Positions 1 through 11,007 of a DNA stretch of 45,422 bases are shown here, one piece after another (position 1 is the first letter of the stretch; every line of letters begins with the position of its first letter). Source of the DNA: Chloroflexota bacterium (GTDB lineage: Bacteria > Chloroflexota > Dormibacteria > CF-121); NCBI GenBank assembly GCA_005881175.1, contig VBEN01000014.1:1-45422 (forward strand), read 5' to 3'. The notes beneath the pieces were generated by a model. The model saw nothing but the letters and a program-made list of their open reading frames with translations, had not been told where the DNA came from and made no database searches. The position numbers and the translations under genes are program-made.

Positions 1-563
1 CGAAAGAGATGTGACCGGCGTTCGTAGATCCAGCCCTTGCCGTCGAAGCGATTCCAGAGCCGGTCGATCGTCCTGACCGCGGGCACCCGCTTGTCGTGCA
101 GGGTGGCGTCCTCAGCCTCGCGGTCGTCGGGTTCGCCGACCTCCGCCGAATAGACGATGGAGGCGCCATCGGGCGACCATTCCGGGTCGCCAACGCCGTA
201 CCTTGCCCAGGTCACCTGACGCGCCTCGCCACCGTCGGCCGGAAGCACCCACAGCTGCGGTTTCCCGACGCCACGGCCGCGCTCGTGCTCGTTCTTCGGT
301 TTGACTTCGCCGGCGGCCCCCCGAAGGAAGGCCAGCGACTGGCCATCGGGCGACCAGCGGGGCGTCGTGTCGTTGTCGCCGGCGCTGAAACGGCGCCCCG
401 GTGTTCCGCTCGCCGAGGTCACCCAGATGCTTCGGTGATATTCATAGGTGTTCCGATCGATCTCCGCCTTGACGTAGGCGATCCGCTCCCCGTCGGGCGT
501 GATCTGCGGATCTTCCACGAGCTGGATGGCGTACAGGTCCTGCGGTTCGAGTCGACGGCTCAT
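1..563 (-). CDS. S9-family peptidase / WD40-like beta-propeller protein, N-terminal part (runs off window)
   Basis: Missing from the ORF track because it has no stop inside the window. Reading the minus strand from an ATG at 563 gives about 187 open codons to the window edge, beginning MSRRLEPQDLYAIQLVEDPQ. Two PD40/WD40-like propeller repeats are visible (WSPDGQSLAF and WSPDGASIVY), with the phrase VEDPQITPDGERIAYVK typical of the N-terminus of acylaminoacyl-peptidase or prolyl-oligopeptidase (S9) proteins. The catalytic hydrolase domain would lie outside the window, so peptidase activity is inferred from family architecture only. A GGGAGGG Shine-Dalgarno sits 4 nt before the ATG. The plus-strand ORFs at 96-581 and the 5' part of 499-1935 are shadows of this gene. 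Confidence 0.8.
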   Translation of the reverse strand, partial: MSRRLEPQDLYAIQLVEDPQITPDGERIAYVKAEIDRNTYEYHRSIWVTSASGTPGRRFSAGDNDTTPRWSPDGQSLAFLRGAAGEVKPKNEHERGRGVGKPQLWVLPADGGEARQVTWARYGVGDPEWSPDGASIVYSAEVGEPDDREAEDATLHDKRVPAVRTIDRLWNRFDGKGWIYERRSHLF

Positions 564-642
564 GTACCCTCCCGATCTTGATGTTGGCGGTATCAGGCTA
601 GCAGGCCCGGAGAGGATCGCCCCGGGGTTTCGTTGTACCGGC

Positions 643-1935
643 GTGGCCTCGGTCGCGAGCGTCCCCGCGCGTCGTCCTGCCACCCGTGTCGTCTACCGCC
701 ACGCCGAGCCCATCCTGCTTTTGGGCCTCGCCATTCCCTCGGCGGCGATCGATTTGCGGATCGCGCAGACCTGGTCGTGGCCGGCCGGGCTGATCGCGCT
801 GTGGCTTGGCGCGACGGCGCTGGCGGTGGGGGCGGCTCTTTTCCGCGGTCAGCTGCGCGCGATCGGCTCGGCGCTGGTGATCGGCTCCCTGTACGCGGTC
901 CCAATCGTCGGCGCGATCATCCGCTGGCACACCGTCCCCTCCCCAACGGCGCTGATCGGTGATGGCGCCTACCAGACCCAGCTGGCCGGTGACTTCCTGC
1001 TGCGCGGGATCGATCCGTACGGCGCCGACTATGCGGCGGCGGGGCTTAGCGCGGCTCCCTGGGGCGAAACCTTTGCCAGCCCGGCTCTGCATCACCTGGT
1101 CACCTGGCCGGGCCAATTCCTCTGGCCCCTGCCGCTGCAGCTTGCGGCCCGGCCGCTTGGCTGGTGGGACGAGCGGGTCTTCCTGCTGCTCGCCGCCGGC
1201 GCTACCGGGTGGTTGCTGTTGCGACTCTTCCCCGGTTTGCCCGGCCGTCTGGCAGCCACCGCCTTCTTCCTCATCCCCGGCCACTCGCTGGTAGCGGTCC
1301 TCGGCGACAACGACCTGCCCATGCTGGCGCTGGTCCTGGCGGCGCTGCTGGCCGCCGACCGCCGGCGCTACCTGCTAATGGGCCTGCTGCTCGGGCTGGC
1401 GGTAGTGACCAAGCAGCACGCGCTGCTCGCGGTGCCACTCGTCGCGACCTGGGCCGTGGTGCGCGGCGCGGATTTTCGGGGGATGATCCGGGCGGCGGGC
1501 GTGGCGGCCATTGTCGGGGTGGCCGTCGTCGCGCCATTTGTGGTTTGGAATGCCGGCGCCTTTGTTCGCGACACGCTTGTCTTTTTGGCCGGCAGCGGGC
1601 TCGACGCCTATCCCATCAACGGCTTTGGCCTGTCGGCGTTGCTGCTTTCCAGTGGCGTCATCCTCGATCCGCGGGGCGCCTTTCCATTCGCCCTGATCGA
1701 GCTGATCGTTGGCACCGGCGTCTGGTTCCTTGGCTGGCGCTGGATTCGCGCCCGGGCGCGCCTGGCGGACGTGCTGCTCTTTGCCGGCCTGGCGATGCTC
1801 CTGGTGCTCTACGTGAGCCGCTATTTCCACGACTCACACCTCCTCCTGGGCGCGGAGCTGATCCTCGCGGGACTGGCGGCCCGAACGCGCCCGCTTGCCG
1901 TGCCGCCTCGGGGACGGGCGGTCCTGGCCGCGTGA
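643..1935 (+). CDS. Multi-pass membrane glycosyltransferase-like protein (GT87/PMT-type), copy 1
   Basis: A polytopic, Leu/Ala-rich membrane protein of about 430 residues. It resembles the GT-C fold polyprenol-phosphate-sugar transferases (DUF2029/GT87 or dolichyl-P-mannose transferase group), which add sugars to lipids or proteins outside the membrane. Visible landmarks are a loop with GDGAYQTQ...GIDPYGADY after the first helices, a GDNDLPML motif, TKQHALLAVPL and a C-terminal SRYFHDSH. The track ORF begins at 499 inside the divergent peptidase gene; I prefer the in-frame GTG at 643, though no well-spaced Shine-Dalgarno is seen, so the start is uncertain. The stop overlaps the GTG of the next gene, a paralogue sharing all these landmarks. 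The donor and acceptor cannot be told from sequence. Confidence 0.7.
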   Translation: MASVASVPARRPATRVVYRHAEPILLLGLAIPSAAIDLRIAQTWSWPAGLIALWLGATALAVGAALFRGQLRAIGSALVIGSLYAVPIVGAIIRWHTVPSPTALIGDGAYQTQLAGDFLLRGIDPYGADYAAAGLSAAPWGETFASPALHHLVTWPGQFLWPLPLQLAARPLGWWDERVFLLLAAGATGWLLLRLFPGLPGRLAATAFFLIPGHSLVAVLGDNDLPMLALVLAALLAADRRRYLLMGLLLGLAVVTKQHALLAVPLVATWAVVRGADFRGMIRAAGVAAIVGVAVVAPFVVWNAGAFVRDTLVFLAGSGLDAYPINGFGLSALLLSSGVILDPRGAFPFALIELIVGTGVWFLGWRWIRARARLADVLLFAGLAMLLVLYVSRYFHDSHLLLGAELILAGLAARTRPLAVPPRGRAVLAA

Positions 1936-3254
1936 TCCGTCGAGTCAGGCGCCTTCCTCGCCAGCTGCTCTTTCGCCCGCATCTCGCGCTTATGCTGTTC
2001 GGCAGCCTCTCGCTGATCTCCGGGTGGCTCTGGTTTGGGACCGGACTCTTTCTCGGGAACGGTTCGGGCCTGGCGGTGTGGGGACTCTCGTGCGCCGCGA
2101 CGGTGCTCGCAGCGCTGGCACTGCTCCGGCGGCGGCTGCAGCTGTTCGGTCTGGCAGCGCTCCTCCTGGCGACCGTAGTCGTGCCGACACTGGCGCTCAT
2201 GGCCCTGCGCTGGAAGACGGGCGCGCCCATCCTGATGCACGATGGCGCCTATCAAACCGAACAGGCGATGCGCCTGCTGCTTGGCGGGCTGGACCCCTAC
2301 GGCGTCGACTACACCACCACCAGCATGCGGCTCTGGCACTGGTACGTGAACACGCCGATCGATCCGAGCCTCTACCACTACGTCTATCCGCCGGCGGTCT
2401 TTCTCCTCCCCTTGCCCGTCTACGCGCTCGCGCAGTGGCTGGGAGCGCCGTTCGATATCCGGCTGGTCGAGCTGCTGGTCGAGGTAGTGACGGCGGTTGC
2501 GATTATCAAACTCCCCTGGCGATGGGAGTGGCGCTACCTGGTCCTGGCCGCGCTCTTTCTCGATCCCTTCTTCTACCTGGCCCAGGGCCGCAACGACATC
2601 CTCTTCCTTGCCCCGATCGTCCTCGCCGTGCTGGCCTGGGAGCGAGACCGTCCGTTGCTCGCATCCCTCGCATTCGGCGCGGCGGCGGCCTTCAAGCCGT
2701 TCGCGGTCTTCTTCCTCCCCCTCGTCGCCGTGCTGGTGTGGCGTCGTGCCCGCGCCGAGCAATGGTCAGCGGCCAGGTGGCTCACCGCCATGGCCGGCCT
2801 GGTCCTGCCCGGGCTGGTCACCATCGCCCCCTTCTTCCTGTGGAATCCGGGGGCCTACTGGGCGGACACCGTCTCGTTCGTCGCTGGAAGTGACGCGCAC
2901 CGCTATCCGATCCAGGGCTACGGTTTCTCGCAAGTCCTTCTCCTGCTGAAGATCGTTCCCAGCCCGGGCGCCTACTTTCCTTTCTCGATCCTGCAGGTCC
3001 TGGGGGCGCTTCCCGCCTTCGCCTTCGGCATCCGTCGCGTGGTTGCCCGGCCGACCCTTGCCAGGGCGCTCTGGTGGGCGACCGCGACACTGACGCTCTT
3101 TCTGTTCTTCAGCCGTTTCGTCAACGACAACTATCTCGCCGCCGTGCTCTTCCTCGCCGTCCTCGCCGGGGCCACCGGCCGGGGAGCCCGTGGATACGGG
3201 ATGGGCCATCAAGCCGATCGTGTTTTATCGACCGGGCCTGCCGCTGCGGCATAA
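1932..3254 (+). CDS. Multi-pass membrane glycosyltransferase-like protein (GT87/PMT-type), copy 2
   Basis: About 440 residues with many hydrophobic helices. It is a tandem paralogue of the preceding gene: HDGAYQTE...GLDPYGVDY, GRNDILFL, FKPFAVFFLPL, WNPGAYWADTVSFVAGS and SRFVNDNYL each have a counterpart there. GTG at 1932 overlaps the upstream TGA (GTGA), indicating translational coupling; the 232 extra N-terminal residues in the track ORF are a shadow of copy 1. The extra motif NTPIDPSLYHYVYPPAVFL, with the common YPP element of GT-C enzymes, supports a membrane glycosyltransferase. Substrate unknown. The pair may make one glycan or work on different acceptors. Confidence 0.75.
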   Translation: MIRRVRRLPRQLLFRPHLALMLFGSLSLISGWLWFGTGLFLGNGSGLAVWGLSCAATVLAALALLRRRLQLFGLAALLLATVVVPTLALMALRWKTGAPILMHDGAYQTEQAMRLLLGGLDPYGVDYTTTSMRLWHWYVNTPIDPSLYHYVYPPAVFLLPLPVYALAQWLGAPFDIRLVELLVEVVTAVAIIKLPWRWEWRYLVLAALFLDPFFYLAQGRNDILFLAPIVLAVLAWERDRPLLASLAFGAAAAFKPFAVFFLPLVAVLVWRRARAEQWSAARWLTAMAGLVLPGLVTIAPFFLWNPGAYWADTVSFVAGSDAHRYPIQGYGFSQVLLLLKIVPSPGAYFPFSILQVLGALPAFAFGIRRVVARPTLARALWWATATLTLFLFFSRFVNDNYLAAVLFLAVLAGATGRGARGYGMGHQADRVLSTGPAAAA

Positions 3255-3269
3255 TCGGCCCAAGCCGAC

Positions 3270-3740
3270 ATGTCGTACGCGTGGCTCGTCTTCCTGCACG
3301 TCACCTCCGTGGTCGGCTTCGTGCTCGCCCACGGCGCCTCAGCCGCGATGGGGTTGCGCCTGCGCCGGGAGACATCCCCGGATTCCATCCGGGGGATGGT
3401 CGTGCTCTCGACACTCTCGACCCGGGTGATGTATCCCTTCCTGCTTCTGGTCCTGTTGACCGGGATTGCCGCGGGCTTTGCCCAGAACTGGTGGCGATTC
3501 AAGTGGATCTGGACGGCGATCATCGTCCTGGTGGTCACTACCATCGTGATGAACCTGCTGAGCCAGCAGTACAACCCGCTGCGCGGCGAAGCTCGGGAGC
3601 GGCGCCACCGCGGCCCCGTCGCGGAGACGCCCGATGTGATTCGCAAGGTGGCCGCGAGCACGCGGCCCGGCCCGATCAGCGCCCTGGGGGTGGTCGCCTT
3701 CGTCGTCCTGGTCTGGCTGATGATCGTCAAGCCCTTTTAG
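3270..3740 (+). CDS. Small integral membrane protein, DUF2269-like
   Basis: 156 residues with about four predicted transmembrane helices ([17 protein letters not shown] near the start, then two hydrophobic blocks around residues 45-70 and 75-95, and a C-terminal [13 protein letters not shown]). The N-terminal '[18 protein letters not shown]' pattern resembles DUF2269 and related heme-copper-like small membrane proteins, but I cannot assign a function. A charged segment ([12 protein letters not shown]) separates helices 3 and 4. It lies 15 nt after the glycosyltransferase pair and directly upstream of the promoter of the ribosomal cluster. Confidence 0.6.
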   Translation: MSYAWLVFLHVTSVVGFVLAHGASAAMGLRLRRETSPDSIRGMVVLSTLSTRVMYPFLLLVLLTGIAAGFAQNWWRFKWIWTAIIVLVVTTIVMNLLSQQYNPLRGEARERRHRGPVAETPDVIRKVAASTRPGPISALGVVAFVVLVWLMIVKPF

Positions 3741-3759
3741 GCGCCGCGGGGGGCCGCGT

Positions 3760-3789
3760 TTGACAGCCGAGTGGAATCGGCCGTACAAT
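3760..3789 (+). promoter_or_regulatory. Sigma70-type promoter of the str/S10 ribosomal cluster
   Basis: TTGACA at 3760-3765 and TACAAT at 3784-3789 with an 18-nt spacer form a near-consensus housekeeping promoter. Transcription should start near 3796, about 30 nt before rpsL. It is the strongest promoter match I see in the window and fits the highest-demand operon. The track ORF at 3760 simply uses the -35 TTG as a false start codon. Confidence 0.85.
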
Positions 3790-3798
3790 ACCCCTTCG

Positions 3799-3815
3799 CG
3801 CCCGAAAATCGGGCG
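3799..3815 (+). promoter_or_regulatory. Leader hairpin upstream of rpsL
   Basis: A perfect 7-bp inverted repeat (CGCCCGA-AAA-TCGGGCG) at the predicted 5' end of the transcript, immediately followed by the GAGGT Shine-Dalgarno (3815-3819) of rpsL. A stem at the extreme 5' end can stabilise mRNA; here it may also influence ribosome access. Function is inference. Confidence 0.5.
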
Positions 3816-3825
3816 AGGTCAAGGC

Positions 3826-4209
3826 ATGCCCACCATTTCACAGCTGATCCGATACGGCCGCAAGCCGCTGGTGAAGAAGACGAAGGCACCGGCGCTGCAG
3901 GGCTCACCGCAGCGGCGGGGCGTCTGCGTGCGTGTCTACACCACCACCCCGAAGAAGCCGAACTCGGCGCTCCGGAAGGTGGCCAGGGTGCGGCTGACCT
4001 CCCGCCAGGAGGTGACCGCCTACATCCCGGGCATCGGTCACAACCTGCAGGAGCACTCGGTGGTCCTGATCCGCGGCGGCCGCGTCAAAGACCTCCCCGG
4101 TGTCCGCTACCACGTGGTCCGCGGCACCCTCGACACGGCTGGCGCCAAGGGGCGCAAGCAGGGCCGCTCGAAGTACGGCGCCAAGCGCGAGAAGGCAAAG
4201 AAGGCCTGA
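3826..4209 (+). CDS. rpsL: 30S ribosomal protein S12 (uS12)
   Basis: 128 residues starting [13 protein letters not shown]; the 22 upstream residues in the track ORF come from the promoter and leader and are rejected. uS12 lies at the 30S decoding centre and controls accuracy. The decoding loops are intact: [13 protein letters not shown] places lysine at position 43, and [11 protein letters not shown] places lysine at 88 and aspartate at 89, the sites where streptomycin-resistance substitutions occur in other bacteria, so the protein looks streptomycin-sensitive at these positions. First gene of the long ribosomal operon; rpsG starts 1 nt after its stop. Confidence 0.98.
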   Translation: MPTISQLIRYGRKPLVKKTKAPALQGSPQRRGVCVRVYTTTPKKPNSALRKVARVRLTSRQEVTAYIPGIGHNLQEHSVVLIRGGRVKDLPGVRYHVVRGTLDTAGAKGRKQGRSKYGAKREKAKKA

Positions 4210-4210
4210 C

Positions 4211-4681
4211 ATGCCGCGGCGTCCACGGATTCAAAAACGCGTCATCCTGCCTGATCCAATCTACACACACGAGGGCGTAGCGAAGTTCGTCAACGTCGTG
4301 ATGCAGCGGGGCAAGCGCAGCACCGCCGAGCGGGTCGTCTACGGCTCGCTGGACCGCATCCGGAAGGTGGCGAAGAAGGACCCCATCGAGGTCTTTGACT
4401 CAGCCTTGAAGAACGCCACCCCTGTACTCGAGGTCAAGCCTCGCCGGATCGGGGGGGCCACCTACCAGGTGCCGGTGGAGATCCGGCCGGATCGCCGCTC
4501 GGCGCTGGCCCGGCGCTGGATCGTACGTTACGCGCGGGCCCGATCTGGGAAGAGTATGCAGGAGAAGCTCGCCGGAGAGCTCATGGACGCCGCTAACGGG
4601 GTGGGGGCCACGATCAAGCGGCGGGAAGAGACGCACAAGATGGCTGAGAGCAACAAGGCCTTCAGTCATTTCCGGTATTAG
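4211..4681 (+). CDS. rpsG: 30S ribosomal protein S7 (uS7)
   Basis: 156 residues, the usual length, beginning [18 protein letters not shown]. uS7 nucleates assembly of the 30S head by binding the 3' domain of 16S rRNA and contacts E-site tRNA. Family signatures include [37 protein letters not shown] and the end [21 protein letters not shown]. The ATG follows the rpsL stop by one base; the longer track ORF from 4100 is a shadow of rpsL. Confidence 0.98.
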   Translation: MPRRPRIQKRVILPDPIYTHEGVAKFVNVVMQRGKRSTAERVVYGSLDRIRKVAKKDPIEVFDSALKNATPVLEVKPRRIGGATYQVPVEIRPDRRSALARRWIVRYARARSGKSMQEKLAGELMDAANGVGATIKRREETHKMAESNKAFSHFRY

Positions 4682-4688
4682 GAGAGAC

Positions 4689-6779
<2,091 letters not shown>

Positions 6780-6803
6780 GGAGGATTCGAAGAAGGAGTA
6801 ACA

Positions 6804-7988
6804 ATGGCGAAGAAGAAGTACGAGCGCACCAAGCCGCACGTGAATGTAGGGACCATCGGTCACATCGACCATGGCAAGACCACCCTGACCGCGGCCATCA
6901 CGAAGGTTCTGTCAAAGAAGGGATTCGCTGAATTCCGCTCCTTCGACTCGATCGACAACGCCCCCGAGGAGAAGGCTCGCGGCATCACGATCGCGACCGC
7001 CCACGTCGAGTACGAGACCGACAAGCGCCACTACGCGCACGTCGACTGCCCCGGTCACGCGGACTACATCAAGAATATGATCACCGGCGCCGCCCAGATG
7101 GACGGCGCGATCCTGGTGGTGGCCGCGACCGACGGCCCCATGCCGCAGACCCGCGAGCACATCCTGCTGGCCCGCCAGGTCGGTGTGCCCCGGATCGTGG
7201 TCGCCCTCAACAAGGTCGACGCGGTCGACGACCCGGAGATCCTGGAGCTCGTGGAGCTCGAGGTCCGCGAACTGCTCTCGAAGTACGAGTTCCCCGGCGA
7301 CGACATCCCGGTGGTCAAGGTCTCGGCGCTCAAGGCGCTCGAGGGCGACGCCCAGTGGGAAGAGTCGATCATGAAGCTGATGGACGCTGTCGACAGCTAC
7401 ATCCCCGTCCCGGAGCGCGCTCTCGACAAGCCCTTCATGATGCCGATCGAGGACGTCTTCTCGATCGAAGGTCGCGGCACAGTGGTCACCGGCCGGATCG
7501 AGCGCGGCCAGGTCAAGGTCAACGAAGAGGTCGAGATGGTCGGCATCAACGACACCCGCAAGACCGTGGTCACGGGCGTCGAGATGTTCCACAAACTGCT
7601 CGATTCCGGCCAGGCGGGCGACAACGTCGGCTGCCTGCTGCGCGGCATCAAGCGCGAGGAGGTCGAGCGCGGCCAGGTGCTGGCCAAGCCCGGTTCGATC
7701 AAGCCGCACACCGAGTTCGATTCGCAGGTCTACGTCCTGACCAAGGAGGAGGGCGGTCGTCACACGCCGTTCTTCAAGGGCTACCGTCCGCAGTTCTACG
7801 TGCGGACCACCGACGTGACCGGCGAGGTCGAGCTGCCGGAAGCCACGGAGATGGTGATGCCGGGCGACAACATCAACATGAAGATCAAGCTCATCACCCC
7901 GATCGCGGTGGAGGAGGGGATGCGCTTCGCCATCCGTGAAGGCGGCCGCACGGTTGGTGCGGGCGTCGCCACCAAGGTCATCAAGTAA
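6804..7988 (+). CDS. tuf: Elongation factor Tu
   Basis: 394 residues, full length. EF-Tu delivers aminoacyl-tRNA to the ribosomal A site as a GTP complex. Visible motifs: [11 protein letters not shown] (residues 19-29), [44 protein letters not shown], and domain 2/3 signatures [13 protein letters not shown] and [11 protein letters not shown] clear Shine-Dalgarno (AAGGAG) precedes the ATG. It is the only tuf copy in the window; rpsJ follows after 4 nt. Confidence 0.98.
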   Translation: MAKKKYERTKPHVNVGTIGHIDHGKTTLTAAITKVLSKKGFAEFRSFDSIDNAPEEKARGITIATAHVEYETDKRHYAHVDCPGHADYIKNMITGAAQMDGAILVVAATDGPMPQTREHILLARQVGVPRIVVALNKVDAVDDPEILELVELEVRELLSKYEFPGDDIPVVKVSALKALEGDAQWEESIMKLMDAVDSYIPVPERALDKPFMMPIEDVFSIEGRGTVVTGRIERGQVKVNEEVEMVGINDTRKTVVTGVEMFHKLLDSGQAGDNVGCLLRGIKREEVERGQVLAKPGSIKPHTEFDSQVYVLTKEEGGRHTPFFKGYRPQFYVRTTDVTGEVELPEATEMVMPGDNINMKIKLITPIAVEEGMRFAIREGGRTVGAGVATKVIK

Positions 7989-7992
7989 ATAC

Positions 7993-8298
7993 GTGGCCCA
8001 GAAGATCCGTATCCGGCTGAAGGCCTACGATCACCGCGTCCTCGACCAGGCCGCGGACAAGATCGTGGATACGGCGCGGCGTACCAATGCAGCGACGGCC
8101 GGCCCCATCCCGCTGCCCACTGAGATCAATCGCTGGACGGTGATCCGCTCCCCGTTCATCGACAAGGACTCGCGCGAGCAGTTCGAAATGCGGACCCATA
8201 AGCGGATCATCGACATCCTGGACCCAAATCCAAAAGTGGTGGACGCGCTGATGCGGCTCAACCTGCCCTCCGGCGTAAACATCGAGATCAAGCTCTGA
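7993..8298 (+). CDS. rpsJ: 30S ribosomal protein S10 (uS10 / NusE)
   Basis: 101 residues from GTG at 7993 ([19 protein letters not shown]). It is a 30S head protein and, as NusE, a partner of NusB and NusG in transcription-translation coupling. Conserved blocks [39 protein letters not shown] are present. The track ORF starting 7936 extends back into tuf and is rejected. No promoter is seen in the 4-nt gap, so S10-operon genes appear to be read through from the str promoter. Confidence 0.97.
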   Translation: MAQKIRIRLKAYDHRVLDQAADKIVDTARRTNAATAGPIPLPTEINRWTVIRSPFIDKDSREQFEMRTHKRIIDILDPNPKVVDALMRLNLPSGVNIEIKL

Positions 8299-8299
8299 G

Positions 8300-8947
8300 A
8301 TGGCGACCAAGGGGCTGCTGGCCAGGAAGATCGGCATGACCCAGGTATTCACCGAGAAGGGTGAGCTGCTGCCGGTCACCGTGCTCGAGGCTGGCCCCTG
8401 CACGGTCGTCGGGCTCCGCGCCATCCAGAAGGACGGCTACGGCGCGGTCCAGCTTGGCTTCGGCGAGATCAAGGACAAGAAGCTGACCAAGCCTGCCGCC
8501 GGCCACTTCAAGAAGGCGGGGGTCGCCGCCCATCGCCACCTCAAGGAGATCCGGCTCAAGGGCGACGGCAGCTTCGAAGTCGGGCAGGCGCTCAAGGCGG
8601 ACCTGTTCGCCGCGGGCGAGCTGGTCGACGTGACCGGCACCTCGAAGGGCAAGGGATTCTCCGGCCAGCACAAGCGGCACCATTTCGGCCGCGGCCCGGT
8701 GACGCACGGCTCGCACAACATCAAGCAACCCGGATCGATCGGCTCCTCCTCGACGCCATCCCGCGTCTACAAGGGGATGCGGATGGCGGGTCAGCTGGGC
8801 AATTCGCAGCGGACCACCACCCACCTCAAAGTGGTTCGGGTCGACCTCGACCGCAACCTGCTGCTGGTCAACGGGGACGTCCCCGGGCACAAGAACAGCG
8901 TGGTGCTGGTCCGCGACTCGGCCCGGCAACCGAAGGGGAAGAAGTAA
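8300..8947 (+). CDS. rplC: 50S ribosomal protein L3 (uL3)
   Basis: 215 residues. uL3 binds near the peptidyl transferase centre and initiates 50S assembly. Signatures include [21 protein letters not shown] at the N-terminus and the central loop [22 protein letters not shown]...[21 protein letters not shown] that reaches into the ribosomal core. The ATG begins 1 nt after rpsJ; its TAA overlaps the ATG of rplD (TAATG). Confidence 0.97.
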   Translation: MATKGLLARKIGMTQVFTEKGELLPVTVLEAGPCTVVGLRAIQKDGYGAVQLGFGEIKDKKLTKPAAGHFKKAGVAAHRHLKEIRLKGDGSFEVGQALKADLFAAGELVDVTGTSKGKGFSGQHKRHHFGRGPVTHGSHNIKQPGSIGSSSTPSRVYKGMRMAGQLGNSQRTTTHLKVVRVDLDRNLLLVNGDVPGHKNSVVLVRDSARQPKGKK

Positions 8948-9585
8948 TGGCGACCTCCAATCCCATGTCCGTCACGGTCTACGACCGTGAGGGGAAGGAG
9001 AGCGGCCAGGTCGAATTGCCGGCGGCGGTCTTCAACGCGCCGGTGAACGAGGCCGTGCTGCACCAGGCGGTCCTGCGGCAGAAGGCGAACGAGCGCCAGG
9101 GCACCCACCAGACGAAGACCCGCGGCGAGGTTTCCGGCGGCGGCAAGAAGCCCTGGAAACAGAAGGGGACCGGACGGGCCCGTCAGGGCAGCACCCGGGC
9201 GCCGCAATGGCGCCACGGCGGCGTGGTCTTCGGTCCGCACCCGCGTAGCTACGAGCAGAAGATGCCGCGCAAGCAGCGCCGGCTCGCGATTCGCGCCGCG
9301 CTTTCCGTGAAGTCGCAGGACGGCGCCGTGCGCGTCGTCGAAGAGATCGCCATGGACGCGCCCAAGACCCGGGTGGTGGCAGACCTCTTCGACCAGCTGG
9401 GTGGCGGCGGCCGCGTCCTGTTCGTGATCCCGGAGCACGACCTGATGCTGGAGAAATCTACCCGGAATCTCGCCGGGATCAAGACGATCCTGGGCGTAAA
9501 TCTCAACCCGAGCGACGTGCTGACCGCCGACACCGTGATCTTCACCCGCTCGGCGCTGACCCAGGTGGAGGAGTGGCTGTCATGA
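8947..9585 (+). CDS. rplD: 50S ribosomal protein L4 (uL4)
   Basis: 212 residues, with the long internal loop that lines the exit tunnel (KTRGEVSGGGKKPWKQKGTGRARQGSTRAPQWRHGG) followed by GPHPRSYEQKMPRKQRRLA. In E. coli uL4 also represses the S10 operon; no E. coli-like S10 leader is visible here (only 4 nt between tuf and rpsJ), so that regulation is not expected. Start overlaps the rplC stop by one base. Confidence 0.97.
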   Translation: MATSNPMSVTVYDREGKESGQVELPAAVFNAPVNEAVLHQAVLRQKANERQGTHQTKTRGEVSGGGKKPWKQKGTGRARQGSTRAPQWRHGGVVFGPHPRSYEQKMPRKQRRLAIRAALSVKSQDGAVRVVEEIAMDAPKTRVVADLFDQLGGGGRVLFVIPEHDLMLEKSTRNLAGIKTILGVNLNPSDVLTADTVIFTRSALTQVEEWLS

Positions 9586-9872
9586 AAGAGGCGGTTCAGG
9601 TGGTGCAGCGCCCCCTGATCAGTGAGAAGAGCTACGCCGCGATGGCGACCGGCAAGTACCTGTTTCGGGTTCACCCGAAAGCGACCAAGACCGAGATCGC
9701 GCTGGCCATCGCCGACGCGTTCAAGGTGGAGGTCGTCAGCGTGAACACGATGCACGTGCGCGGCAAGGAGCGCCGGCGAGGCCGCACGCACGGCTTTCAG
9801 CCGAACTGGAAGAAGGCGGTCGTGACCCTGGCTGAAGGACAGAAGATCGAAAGCATGTTCCAGGGCGTCTGA
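9582..9872 (+). CDS. rplW: 50S ribosomal protein L23 (uL23)
   Basis: 96 residues from ATG 9582, which overlaps the rplD TGA (ATGA) and has GGAGGAG 8 nt upstream; the track start GTG at 9573 would add three residues. uL23 sits at the tunnel exit and is the docking site for trigger factor and SRP. Signatures: [23 protein letters not shown] and [22 protein letters not shown]. Confidence 0.96.
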   Translation: MKEAVQVVQRPLISEKSYAAMATGKYLFRVHPKATKTEIALAIADAFKVEVVSVNTMHVRGKERRRGRTHGFQPNWKKAVVTLAEGQKIESMFQGV

Positions 9873-10717
9873 TGCCACTCAAGAAGTACCGCCCCACCTC
9901 GCCCGGCCGCCGCTTCATGTCGGTCAGCGCGTTCGAGGACCTGACCCGGGGCAAGAAGGCGGAAAAGCGGCTGCTGGTTTCGTTGAAGACGGACGCCGGT
10001 CGCAACGCCCAGGGGAAGATCACCGTCCGCCATCAAGGCGGCGGCCATCGCAAGCTGTATCGCATCATCGATTTCCGGCGCGACAAGCTGAACATCCCGG
10101 CGACCGTCAGCGCGGTCGAGTACGATCCGAACCGCAGTGCCCGGATCGCCCTGCTGACCTATGCCGACGGCGAGAAGCGCTACATCCTCGCCCCCGTCGG
10201 GCTGACGGTCGGCGATCGGGTGGCGAGCGGGCCGGAAGCCGACATCAAACCCGGCAATGCATTGCCGCTGGCCAACATTCCGGTCGGCAGCACGGTGCAT
10301 AACATCGAGCTCAAGCCGGGGCGCGGCGGACAGGTCGTTCGCTCGGCCGGCATGTCGGCACAGTTGCTGGCTCGCGAGGGCGACTACGCCCAGATCCGGA
10401 TGCCATCGGGCGAGGTCCGCCGGGTCGCGGTTGTCTGCTACGCGACCGTAGGCCAGATCGGCAATGTCGAGCACGAGAACGAAAACGTCGGCAAGGCCGG
10501 CAAGAGTCGCTGGCGGGGCAAGCGTCCCTCGGTGCGCGGCATGTCGATGAATCCATTCGACCATCCCCACGGCGGGGGGGAAGGCCGGTCCGGCGCCGGC
10601 GGCCATCCCCAGACGCCCTGGGGCAAGCCAACGCTCGGCTATCGGACGCGGCGCAACAAGAAGACGAAGAACATGATCGTGCGACGCAGACCACCAAAGC
10701 GGAAGAGTAAGGGCTAA
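9872..10717 (+). CDS. rplB: 50S ribosomal protein L2 (uL2)
   Basis: 281 residues, normal length. uL2 is needed for subunit association and peptidyl transfer. The conserved C-terminal block [16 protein letters not shown]...[17 protein letters not shown], with the functionally important histidine, is complete, as is the RNA-binding core [30 protein letters not shown]. The ATG overlaps the rplW TGA (TGATG). Confidence 0.98.
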   Translation: MPLKKYRPTSPGRRFMSVSAFEDLTRGKKAEKRLLVSLKTDAGRNAQGKITVRHQGGGHRKLYRIIDFRRDKLNIPATVSAVEYDPNRSARIALLTYADGEKRYILAPVGLTVGDRVASGPEADIKPGNALPLANIPVGSTVHNIELKPGRGGQVVRSAGMSAQLLAREGDYAQIRMPSGEVRRVAVVCYATVGQIGNVEHENENVGKAGKSRWRGKRPSVRGMSMNPFDHPHGGGEGRSGAGGHPQTPWGKPTLGYRTRRNKKTKNMIVRRRPPKRKSKG

Positions 10718-10720
10718 GAC

Positions 10721-11005
10721 ATGTCACGTTCAACCAAGAAAGGACCGTTCGTGCATCCCTCGCTGATGAAGAAAGTGGCGGCGATGAATCAGCAGAAAGA
10801 GAAGAAAGTGATCAAGACCTGGTCGCGGGACTCGAGCGTCTTCCCCGAGATGGTGGGGCACACGCTCGCGATCCACGACGGGAAGAAGCACGTGCCCATC
10901 TTCATCACCGAGAACATGGTCGGGCACCTGCTGGGTGAGTTTGCTCCCACCCGGCGCTTCCGCGCCCACGGACATCACACGGAGAAATCCACCGCCGTCA
11001 AATAG
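10721..11005 (+). CDS. rpsS: 30S ribosomal protein S19 (uS19)
   Basis: 94 residues. Head protein of the 30S subunit, forming intersubunit bridges with uL5. Full signature: [49 protein letters not shown] and [14 protein letters not shown]. Follows rplB by 3 nt. Confidence 0.98.
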   Translation: MSRSTKKGPFVHPSLMKKVAAMNQQKEKKVIKTWSRDSSVFPEMVGHTLAIHDGKKHVPIFITENMVGHLLGEFAPTRRFRAHGHHTEKSTAVK

Positions 11006-11007
11006 CC

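Noticed and set aside
96-581. Plus-strand ORF of 161 residues
   Set aside because: It is a shadow of the minus-strand S9 peptidase, which shows recognisable propeller repeats.
1164-1931. N-terminal 256 codons of the 696-residue track ORF
   Set aside because: Arg/Pro-rich out-of-frame reading of the upstream glycosyltransferase; the true gene starts at GTG 1932.
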